NCBI GenBank assembly: GCA_949282275.1
Contig: CASDOO010000003.1
Location: 1-34,166, forward strand
Direction: 5' to 3'
DNA length: 34,166 nt
Source: an uncultured Bacillota bacterium
GTDB lineage: Bacteria > Bacillota_I > Bacilli_A > RFN20 > CAG-288
Of the stretch, positions 8,809 to 15,087 are shown piece after piece. Numbering within the stretch: the stretch's first letter is position 1; the number at the start of each line of letters is the position of its first letter. The notes under the pieces were generated by a model. That model was given only the letters and a program-made list of their open reading frames with translations, searched no databases and was not told where the DNA came from. The position numbers were made by a program, and so were the translations under genes.

Positions 8809-9417
8809 TTAGATACAGGGAAGCATGGGCGTCGCTTCTCGATAGTTCCTGCGAACGTCTTCGATATGTTCGTCCAATCTCTTCTCTCCAGCCTTGGCAT
8901 CATAGTGCGAGAAATCGAAGCCGAAGTAATCCTCCCTTTTCACTTTCCTTCCGACCAAAGGGGAATAGAGATAGTCTTCCCCTTCGTTTTCGAAATAGTA
9001 ATCGAGGATATGCCGATTCTCTTCGATGATGCCGGCTCCCTTTCCGGAAAGAATATGAATCTTCTCGTCGCCTTCTGCCTCTTCCGCGGATTCGACAAGG
9101 ACTTGGAACTGTATGTCGCCTCCCCTTCCGTAGAAAAAGGAAAAGGTCATGCCTTCCTCAAGTCCAAAGGAGCAAAGGGAACATTCGGAATCCAGCTCAT
9201 AGCTTTCGTCCAAGGATTTGGCCAAGGGATAATCAATCCGGGAAACGACCTTTCGCTTCCCGAACCGATAGGAGTATAGCTTATTGCATCTCGCCTCGAA
9301 AGCCAGGAGAATGGCATAGCCCAGAGAATCCAATGTGATATTCTCCGGAACCATCAGAACTCGATAGAGACTTTCGGGAAAAGGGAGGTAGCCAATCCTC
9401 AGACGAAACTTCCTCAT
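8809..9417 (-). CDS. Plasmid pRiA4b ORF-3-like family protein
   Basis: A 202-residue soluble protein with the layout of the pRiA4b ORF3-like family (also seen as a passenger in IS1096): an N-terminal strand (RKFRLRIGYL), LDSLGYAILLAFEARCNKLYSYRFG, then an acidic stretch and GMTFSFFYGRGGDIQFQVLVES. Function of the family is not established. The start ATG at 9417 shares a base with the galU stop (TGATG) and has AAAGGAG within the end of galU, so it is translationally coupled to galU; trpS follows 13 bases later. Confidence 0.65.
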   Translation of the reverse strand: MRKFRLRIGYLPFPESLYRVLMVPENITLDSLGYAILLAFEARCNKLYSYRFGKRKVVSRIDYPLAKSLDESYELDSECSLCSFGLEEGMTFSFFYGRGGDIQFQVLVESAEEAEGDEKIHILSGKGAGIIEENRHILDYYFENEGEDYLYSPLVGRKVKREDYFGFDFSHYDAKAGEKRLDEHIEDVRRNYREATPMLPCI

Positions 9418-10298
9418 CAAATCTCCTTTGCCAACTTGAGGATGTAATCCCGAACGCTATCCTTCAAGTCATCACGTCTAAGAGCGAAATCCAACGTTGC
9501 CTTGATATAGCCGAACTTGTCGCCGATATCATATCTCTCTCCGGTAAAGATGCAAGCGTAGCATTTCCTTTGCTCAAGGCTCAGCTTGATGGCGTCCGTC
9601 AGTTGAATCTCTCCGCCGACGCCCTTGGGCGTGCGGTCAAGAACATCAAAAATTTCCGGCGGCAGGACATATCTTCCAAGCACGGCAACATCCGATGGGG
9701 CAAGAGAAGGATCCTTGGGTTTCTCGACCATGTCCGTCACTTGGAAGACCTTTCCATCGGCCTTGTCAAAAGGCTTGACCACGCCATATTTCTTCAGAAG
9801 ATCCTTTGGCACCTTTCGGCAACCAAGGATGGTTCCCTCTGTCTGGTAAAAAGCCTCAATCAATTCTCCGATTGCCGGCTTTTCGCTATCATCAATCAGA
9901 TCGTCCCCGAGCATGACGGCAAAAGGCTCGTCACCGACAAATGTCTTGGCGTATTTGATGGCATCCCCAAGGCCTTTGGGTTCCTTCTGACGAACAAAGC
10001 AGACATTGGCCATGTTCGCAATTTCCCGAATCAGACGAACCTGCTCGTCCTTTCCGCTTTCATGAAGTCTTGTCTCCAGCTCGTAGTTGACATCAAAATA
10101 ATCCTCAATGGCCTCTTTCGAAGAAGACACGATGACGAGGATATCCTGGATTCCTGCCTCGACTGCCTCCTTGACGATATAGTGGATGTTGGGCGTATCA
10201 ATGATAGGCAGCATTTCCTTCGGAAGGGCCTTCGTTGCAGGAAGAAAACGCGTCCCCATGCCCGCTGCGGGAATGACGGCTTTTGTGATCTTTTTCAT
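9417..10298 (-). CDS. galU: UTP--glucose-1-phosphate uridylyltransferase
   Basis: A 293-residue nucleotidyltransferase making UDP-glucose from UTP and glucose-1-phosphate for cell-surface polysaccharide and glycolipid synthesis. The N-terminus KAVIPAAGMGTRFLPATKAL is the classic nucleotide-binding signature, with the catalytic PKEMLPI lysine following; VMLGDDLI and the C-terminal GGEIQLTDAI are also diagnostic. ATG 10298 has a GGAGG site eight bases away, making the upstream in-frame extension unlikely. A TATAAT box at 10332-10327 would give a leader of about 20 bases. It heads an operon with the pRiA4b-like gene and trpS. Confidence 0.95.
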   Translation of the reverse strand: MKKITKAVIPAAGMGTRFLPATKALPKEMLPIIDTPNIHYIVKEAVEAGIQDILVIVSSSKEAIEDYFDVNYELETRLHESGKDEQVRLIREIANMANVCFVRQKEPKGLGDAIKYAKTFVGDEPFAVMLGDDLIDDSEKPAIGELIEAFYQTEGTILGCRKVPKDLLKKYGVVKPFDKADGKVFQVTDMVEKPKDPSLAPSDVAVLGRYVLPPEIFDVLDRTPKGVGGEIQLTDAIKLSLEQRKCYACIFTGERYDIGDKFGYIKATLDFALRRDDLKDSVRDYILKLAKEI

Positions 10299-10326
10299 AG
10301 ACGATCCTCCAAATGGATTTGGGGAA

Positions 10327-10332
10327 ATTATA
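10327..10332 (-). promoter_or_regulatory. Putative -10 box of galU
   Basis: Perfect TATAAT on the minus strand about 29 bases upstream of the galU ATG. No convincing -35 is seen at the usual distance. Confidence 0.5.
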
Positions 10333-10461
10333 CCACTTTCCGTCATTCCTTTTCCTCGTCCCAAGCAATTAGCGCCCGTAAAACAAAGATTTAGACGGAA
10401 GAAAAGTAATAATAAGAAAGAAAACCGATAAAATATGCGAAATATATCAAAACTTAATAAT

Positions 10462-10475
10462 TGACAGCGCTTAAA
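10462..10475. promoter_or_regulatory. cre-like site in the galU / Crh-like divergent region
   Basis: Minus-strand TTTAAGCGCTGTCA matches the CcpA operator consensus TGWAANCGNTNWCA at all but the second position. It lies roughly midway between the divergent galU and HPr-like genes, so its target is unclear. Confidence 0.5.
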
Positions 10476-10580
10476 CGTGATATATTTTTGACGTTGGTGC
10501 TTGCAAGGTTTTCTTTTCGATTCCTTTATACGAAGACCCTTCCCCATGGTTTCCTTTTGCGTAAGATATCCGAAAGTCCT

Positions 10581-10594
10581 TGTAATCGCTTACA
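10581..10594 (+). promoter_or_regulatory. cre site overlapping the promoter of the HPr-like gene
   Basis: TGTAATCGCTTACA matches the CcpA operator consensus TGWAANCGNTNWCA at every position and is nearly palindromic. It overlaps a plausible -35 (TTGTAA, 10580-10585), which is 17 bases from an extended -10 (TGC TAATAT, 10600-10608). CcpA bound here would be expected to repress the HPr-like gene. Confidence 0.7.
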
Positions 10595-10630
10595 GCTTTT
10601 GCTAATATAGGGGTGCTAAGAAAGAGTTCT

Positions 10631-10897
10631 ATGACAAGCTACAAGATCAAAGTCGCAGACATGGGTGGATTGACCTCTCGCTCGAGCGCTGAACTCGTCG
10701 AGGAAGCCAATCACCATAAGTGCAACATCAAACTCAAGCTGGAAAATGGAGATGAGTGCGATCTCAAGTCCATCATGAATGTTTTCGGACTCGCCCCCAT
10801 CAACTGCGGAGCCGTCCTCACCATCGAATGCGAAGGAGAGGATGAACAGAAAGCCGTCGAAGGCTTCGAAAAACTTTGCCAAGAATATAGCTTCTAA
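10631..10897 (+). CDS. HPr-fold protein lacking the catalytic histidine (Crh-like)
   Basis: An 88-residue HPr-family protein. The regulatory serine segment DLKSIMNVFGL (Ser47, equivalent to HPr Ser46) and the C-terminal GEDEQKAVEGFEKL are well kept, but the active-site motif GIHARPA is replaced by GLTSRSS: residue 15 is threonine, with Arg17 kept. It therefore cannot act as a phosphocarrier in sugar PTS but could still be phosphorylated by HPr kinase and serve as a CcpA corepressor, as Bacillus Crh (Gln15) does. The ATG at 10631 is 10 bases after a weak AAGAAAG site; a GTG at 10613 is an alternative. A perfect cre site overlaps its putative promoter. Functional assignment is inference from residues. 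Confidence 0.75.
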   Translation: MTSYKIKVADMGGLTSRSSAELVEEANHHKCNIKLKLENGDECDLKSIMNVFGLAPINCGAVLTIECEGEDEQKAVEGFEKLCQEYSF

Positions 10898-10919
10898 TAG
10901 TCAACGCACTATCAAGAAG

Positions 10920-11649
10920 TCCATAATCCGCCGAGTCGAAAGTCGTTACGTTTCGTGACCTGATTCCGTATATCATTGGCCATGATATAGTCGAGCCGGT
11001 ACTTCACCCTTTCTTACGAGACGGGAAGTGTCGACAAAACTTCTTCCAGAAACCCGAGCAATTGGGGAGAAACCGTTCGCCAATGTTTTTTGGCACATTC
11101 GCTGTCCTTTCGGCTAAGTTGCCGAGCGGACGAAAGAAGATCCTTGGCTGGGCTGAGAACCACCAAGATGTCCACTTTCGCTCCAAATCCAATGAGACAA
11201 TGTCGACGATGCAAAAAGACGCAGGCGTGTGACAGACGAAAACGGCAATCCAGCAATTCCGGGACGTCCGGCAGAAAGCAGCCTCAAGGGGTTTAGCGCC
11301 ATGGCATGAGAGCTGCAAGACGAGACGGTTCGGGATGAGAAGGGAAGGGACGATACGGGAAGAGATGGGACGAGAAGAAATCCGATTGGAACCCAATCTT
11401 TTGTCCTAATGACGATACGAATACGATAAGTCTTACGATCAGGTATGAGACGCTAGACGAGTCAAGCTGAACTGTTTCTTAGCAGAACCGATTCACCATA
11501 GTCGGAAATTCGGGAAGGGATGTCCAACAATGCTGACCAAAGTTGATAGACTTAGGTCAAGAAGGGAGATTCGACCATCACCAATCTAGACTGTTCCATC
11601 GGATGAAAGACCCAGCCGCAATTGTTGAATTGTCAAACTGGGTCTTTTT
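10920..11649 (+). ncRNA. Candidate large structured non-coding RNA
   Basis: About 700 bases with no convincing protein in any frame but many stable hairpins, ending in a strong terminator. Hairpins seen: GTTACG/CGTGAC (10945-10959), an 8-bp TATATCAT/ATGATATA stem with TGGCC loop (10969-10989), GCCAA/TTGGC (11079-11094), GTCC-TCGGC/GCCGA-GGAC with an internal loop (11104-11131), CCGG/CCGG (11259-11271) and GATTGG/CCAATC (11384-11398). The segment 11330-11380 is purine-rich. I see no match to RNase P RNA, tmRNA or rRNA cores. Size and hairpin density recall large RNAs such as ROOL, OLE or GOLLD, but I cannot assign a family. The 5' end is uncertain; it may be processed from the HPr-like transcript or start near a CATAAT at 10922-10927. 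Confidence 0.5.
11606..11649 (+). terminator. Terminator of the candidate RNA
   Basis: AAAGACCCAG pairs with CTGGGTCTTT (10 bp), enclosing an inner CAATT/AATTG hairpin, and is followed by a five-T run. There is no coding sequence just upstream, which argues for a non-coding transcript ending here. Confidence 0.85.
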
Positions 11650-11687
11650 CCTTGTCCATTTTTGTTTTCCCAACTATATTTAAAGAC

Positions 11688-12191
11688 ATGAATTACTCAT
11701 GTAAGTTGATATTCCGAAAGGGAAAGCTATCGCGAACAATCCAGGCTGGAATGACGGATTCCCTGTACGACATCGCCATTCTCCTTTATGCTTCCCTCGT
11801 TCATGAAGACTTTCAAGACGAGTACCTGTTTTCTTTCGTCTTTGGAGAGGACTCTTATATCACGCGCAAGGACGAACAGGAATCACTCTTTGGCTATTCC
11901 ACCGAGCATTATCATGTCCTGGAGCAGGAATGCCTAAGAAACGTCATCCTCCGAAACCCTTCCTCCGCCCTTTTCCGCATCACCTCTCTTAAGCGCCCGG
12001 ATGATCTGGATTTGGAAATGGACATCGAATTCGATGACTCGGAAAGACAAGACAAGTCAATTCGACTTATCGATGGGGCAGGCATTTTGATTAAAGATTA
12101 TGGAATTGTCGATTGTAGCTTTCCAAAAGTCAAAGAAATGACAACGAAAGACCTGCCTATCACAAAGAAACTAAGAAAATACAAGAGTTAG
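11688..12191 (+). CDS. Uncharacterised protein, remotely pRiA4b ORF3-like
   Basis: A 167-residue soluble protein of unknown function. Its plan echoes the gene at 8809-9417: an N-terminal strand (YSCKLIFRKGK), then a helix and strand (SLYDIAILLYASLVHEDFQDEYLFSFVFG) and later an acidic DDLDLEMDIEFDD stretch, so it may be a distant pRiA4b ORF3-like relative; similarity is by eye only. ATG 11688 follows the terminator of the candidate RNA by 38 bases and has only a weak TAAAGA site; an earlier in-frame start would overlap that terminator. No partner gene is obvious. Confidence 0.6.
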   Translation: MNYSCKLIFRKGKLSRTIQAGMTDSLYDIAILLYASLVHEDFQDEYLFSFVFGEDSYITRKDEQESLFGYSTEHYHVLEQECLRNVILRNPSSALFRITSLKRPDDLDLEMDIEFDDSERQDKSIRLIDGAGILIKDYGIVDCSFPKVKEMTTKDLPITKKLRKYKS

Positions 12192-12357
12192 CTTTGTGAT
12201 TTTGATGTTTCCTTAAGCAGTAATCGAGCTTTTTCTTCCGCGTATTTCATCATCCAAGCCAATGCTTTTCAATTTCGTCCATAATTATTTGTTTTTATCG
12301 GAACCTCCCATTTTTTCACTTAAAAATCATGCCTCACCGCTAAAATCAAGTTTGAGG

Positions 12358-12371
12358 TGTAAGCGCTTAAT
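12358..12371. promoter_or_regulatory. cre-like site upstream of the GH3-like remnant
   Basis: TGTAAGCGCTTAAT fits the CcpA operator consensus except the last two bases and has the palindromic AAGCGCTT core. It lies 29 bases before the start of a broken glycoside-hydrolase-like fragment, the kind of gene usually under catabolite control. Confidence 0.5.
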
Positions 12372-12399
12372 GCTTCCAACACAAAAGAGTACTAATCGC

Positions 12400-12612
12400 A
12401 TGGTCAAGGCAAAGCTTTGGCGTGGTTTGACCATCGTTTCCGGTATGTTCCTTGTAATTTCGTGACGGCTTCCATGATTATGGAGCTCTATCGGGGTTCT
12501 CTTGATGACTTGCCAGGAACGCAAAATTCAACCATCGTTACCGAAAAATACGAGAATTCCGATGACGCCTGGAATTTCAAAACCGACTTCAAGACCGCAA
12601 AGAGGGCTTAAA
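12400..12612 (+). pseudogene. Truncated, frameshifted remnant resembling the N-terminus of a GH3 beta-glucosidase
   Basis: ATG 12400 opens MVKAKLWRGLTIVSGMFLVIS and hits TGA at 12463-12465. Shifting one frame continues the sense as VTASMIMELYRGSLDDLPGT ... DDAWNFKTDFKTAKRA to a stop at 12610-12612. A membrane-like leader followed by a WNFKTDF segment resembles the N-terminus of Firmicute GH3 beta-glucosidases, which are normally over 700 residues; everything downstream is missing. A terminator follows immediately. The family call is by recollection and is tentative; the frame break is clear. Confidence 0.45.
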
Positions 12613-12621
12613 AATCAAGAA

Positions 12622-12657
12622 AAGGCGGTCTTGCGCAATGCAGGGCCGCCTTTTTGC
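12622..12657. terminator. Terminator between the GH3-like remnant and the rsuA operon
   Basis: AAAAGGCGG pairs with CCGCCTTTTT around a loop containing a small TTGCGCAA palindrome. A-rich and T-rich sides make it work in both directions, ending the convergent genes. Confidence 0.85.
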
Positions 12658-12678
12658 TTGTCTCTCTTTCTGACCGAA

Positions 12679-13086
12679 CTAATTCGCCTTCTTGATTTCC
12701 TTGTCTTTTTCCTGGATAAGCTTTCCGAAGTAATCCAGAATTTCCCGGAAGTGCTTTTCCTTGCGGGGCGAGCATCCCTTGACGGCAAAATAGGTCTTGT
12801 TTCGGAACAGAACCTTGAGGAAGAAGGAAAGTGAATACTGGTTCGGATCGTTTTCATAATCAAATGCCCGGTACTCTTCGAGATCTTCCTCGAGATGGAT
12901 GGTATCGTTCAAAAAGATAAAGACGCCTTCCTTTTCGTTTTGATCGAGAACGCCTTCCTTCACGCCGTTTTCCGTCTCGATTTTCCACTTCCCTTCCGGA
13001 AAGTCGAAACGACATCGCTCTATCTTGTCGACGGCATCCGGCATACGATGCCAGAACGAAACATACTGTATTTCATTCAATTTCAT
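12679..13086 (-). CDS. Uncharacterised 135-residue protein
   Basis: A small soluble protein with no recognised domain. It is rich in aromatic and charged residues, contains FWHRMPDAVDKIERCRFDFPEGKW-like strands, an acidic middle (HLEEDLEEYRAFDYENDPN) and a lysine-rich helical tail, which suggests a small alpha/beta fold. The ATG at 13086 has GAGGAA upstream at good spacing. It is the last gene after rsuA (13 bases apart) and ends just before a bidirectional terminator. Confidence 0.7.
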   Translation of the reverse strand: MKLNEIQYVSFWHRMPDAVDKIERCRFDFPEGKWKIETENGVKEGVLDQNEKEGVFIFLNDTIHLEEDLEEYRAFDYENDPNQYSLSFFLKVLFRNKTYFAVKGCSPRKEKHFREILDYFGKLIQEKDKEIKKAN

Positions 13087-13098
13087 CGTCGTTCCTCT

Positions 13099-13818
13099 CT
13101 ATAGCTGTTCTTCGAATTTCATATGGACGCTTTCCAGAAGGGAAACATATTCCTCCTTCGTCAGCAGACGACACTTCCCCCGTTCCAGTTCTCCCAACGT
13201 CAAGCTGCCAAAGGCGATCCTCTCAAGCTTGATGACGTCATAGGAGAATTTCCCGAAGATTCTTTTGATTTCATGGTACTTTCCCTCATGAACGGTGATT
13301 TCGGCATGGTAGTCATCCAATACCTTGAGGTTGTCGACATGGGCAACCTCTCCCTTGCCGATATCGATCGGGGATTTCACGGCTTCTTCGAAAGAAGGCT
13401 TGAGGAGATGGTTCACTTCGACCCGATAGGTCTTCTGGATGCCGTGTTTCGGATTGGCTAGACGGGCATTTAGGACACCGTTGTCAGTCAAAAGAAGCAA
13501 ACCAGTCGTATCGTTGTCCAGCCTTCCGACAAGTCGGACCCGCTTTCGATAGCGTTCCGGAACAAGGTTCATGACGGAAGGATATCGTTCATCGACCATG
13601 GAGGACATATAGCCCTCTGGCTTGTTCATCATCAACGTGACATAGGGATCGTTTTCGACTTCCTGGCCGTCCACGACAATGCGATTGTTTCCGTTGATTT
13701 CCATCGCAAAATCGAAGACGGGCTTTCCATCCACCTCGACCCTGCCGCTGCGGATGACTTTCTTGATGGACTTGCGGCTATCGACACCCCGCATGGATAG
13801 AAAACGGTCCAATCTCAT
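13099..13818 (-). CDS. rsuA: Ribosomal small-subunit pseudouridine synthase (RsuA family)
   Basis: A 239-residue protein with an N-terminal S4 RNA-binding domain (MRLDRFLSMRG ... GRVEVDGKPV, residues 1-60) and a pseudouridine synthase domain carrying the catalytic motif GRLDNDTTGLLLLTD, whose Asp is the nucleophile. The C-terminal EGKYHEIKRIF...V.KLERI stretch is also diagnostic. RsuA makes pseudouridine 516 in 16S rRNA; the related RluB/RluE enzymes act on 23S rRNA, so the exact target is inferred. Its ATG overlaps the stop of the preceding membrane-protein gene (ATGA). Confidence 0.88.
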   Translation of the reverse strand: MRLDRFLSMRGVDSRKSIKKVIRSGRVEVDGKPVFDFAMEINGNNRIVVDGQEVENDPYVTLMMNKPEGYMSSMVDERYPSVMNLVPERYRKRVRLVGRLDNDTTGLLLLTDNGVLNARLANPKHGIQKTYRVEVNHLLKPSFEEAVKSPIDIGKGEVAHVDNLKVLDDYHAEITVHEGKYHEIKRIFGKFSYDVIKLERIAFGSLTLGELERGKCRLLTKEEYVSLLESVHMKFEEQL

Positions 13819-14936
13819 TCGTCCTTCATCTCTTCCTGTATTTTGCGAAGCTTGTCCAAATCGATTCCGGAAAATGCGTTCTTCTCCCCTGTCGAAGCCT
13901 TTGTCATCATCTCCTCATCCTCTTCCGGATAAGGAAGGAAGATGTCCTTCACCAAAAGATCATGGTAATAGGAAGAGGAAACGCTCTTCTCCGTATGGTC
14001 CGGCGCTTCCGGAAATGTCAGCGACAAGACCGGTTCTTTAACGGCAATATCCTCCGTATCAAGAGAACGATAGCCGTGATAAGTGAAGGCAATTCCGATA
14101 CCGATGGAAGCGATGGCAACGGATAGAATGACAAACAATTGTGCTTCCCACGATGTCGAAACATCCGTGAAAAAGGGTTCCTTGATTTCGAATGCGGCAA
14201 TCGTGACGAGAATGCCGAGATGGATTCCGGCGTTGAATCCGGATTTCTCCGTCACCAGGCGAAAACGCCGGATGGCATGCGCCAAAAGACCACCGACAAG
14301 AAGGCCTCCCAGAAGGACGGCCAAAAACATGCCATGGTCCTCCAGGAGATTCGAGAGCCTGGAAACCTCTGCCATTTCATCCGCAAAAGGCAGATAGATG
14401 GCACAAAGATAAAGGACCGTTCCGATGGAAAGGCCGGAAAAGAAGACAAGGAAAGCGCCGATCAGGACGGCAACAAAAAGGAAGACAAGTCCCATCGTCG
14501 TATCCAGAGAAGGGACATCAAGGGGGAAGAAATGCAAAACCAAGGGAATGGCTAGCCCCAAAAGGCCAAAAAGGATCGTAAAAACGTTGTGCTTCTTGTT
14601 TCGATATCGATAGCAACGATAGATCTCATAGATGCCGAAAGTCAGGGATAGGCCCATGAAGAGACAGGAAAGGGCAAGAGGATAGCCTTCGGCAAGAGAA
14701 CGGACGGGGACAAGGAAGAAAAAGACGAAGCCGATGAGACCGCCAAGAAGATAGGACCAACGCCTAAGGAAATAGGCTTTTCCGCGAAGCGTCTGGCCAT
14801 CCATGCGGAAAGTCTCCGAAAAGGCACGGTTGTTGAAAAAGGGAATGGCGGTGAAAAAACCGGAAACAGCGCCGAGAAGAAGGCGGCTTACGGATTTGCC
14901 GATATAGCGTCCGATGTTGGTATGTTTTCTTTCCAT
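13815..14936 (-). CDS. DUF368-like polytopic membrane protein
   Basis: A 373-residue membrane protein with about eight to ten helices and an acidic cytoplasmic tail of about 75 residues. Two similar halves (GAVSGFFTAIPFFNNRAF... and FFSGLSIGTVLYLCAIYLPF...) each followed by glycine-rich helices recall the DUF368 family, some members of which (PopT/UptA-type) recycle undecaprenyl phosphate; the usual PGVSGGT signature is not intact, so the call is tentative. I chose ATG 14936 because the upstream ATG (14948) is embedded in a TATAATG promoter box. That leaves almost no leader, so the mRNA may be leaderless. The stop overlaps rsuA (ATGA). Confidence 0.55.
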   Translation of the reverse strand: MERKHTNIGRYIGKSVSRLLLGAVSGFFTAIPFFNNRAFSETFRMDGQTLRGKAYFLRRWSYLLGGLIGFVFFFLVPVRSLAEGYPLALSCLFMGLSLTFGIYEIYRCYRYRNKKHNVFTILFGLLGLAIPLVLHFFPLDVPSLDTTMGLVFLFVAVLIGAFLVFFSGLSIGTVLYLCAIYLPFADEMAEVSRLSNLLEDHGMFLAVLLGGLLVGGLLAHAIRRFRLVTEKSGFNAGIHLGILVTIAAFEIKEPFFTDVSTSWEAQLFVILSVAIASIGIGIAFTYHGYRSLDTEDIAVKEPVLSLTFPEAPDHTEKSVSSSYYHDLLVKDIFLPYPEEDEEMMTKASTGEKNAFSGIDLDKLRKIQEEMKDE

Positions 14937-14946
14937 AGACTTAAAC

Positions 14947-14952
14947 ATTATA
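14947..14952 (-). promoter_or_regulatory. -10 box of the DUF368-like / rsuA operon
   Basis: Perfect TATAAT on the minus strand, 11 bases ahead of ATG 14936; the predicted transcript start would fall within a few bases of the start codon. No clear -35 is seen. Confidence 0.5.
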
Positions 14953-15087
14953 ACCGAACTTCTGTTTTTCAGGTCCTAAAAGAGATTCGGAAAACTGCTT
15001 TTCCTTTCCCAAGTATTTGTTTTTTCGCTTCTTGTCTTTCCGTTTCCGTCGGGCTCCTCTAAAATATAAGGAAGATAAGGAGAAAAG

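Noticed and set aside
11004-11396. A 130-codon minus-strand open frame in the candidate RNA region
   Set aside because: Cys/Arg/Ser-rich, no domain, no ribosome binding site, and codon use unlike neighbours; hairpin density favours RNA.
10920-11649. RNase P RNA, tmRNA or group I/II intron in the ORF-poor region
   Set aside because: The RNase P GGAAAGUC core, the tmRNA tRNA-like 3' end and an intron domain V are not found; fragments such as GATATAGTC and CTAGACG occur in the wrong order for a group I core.
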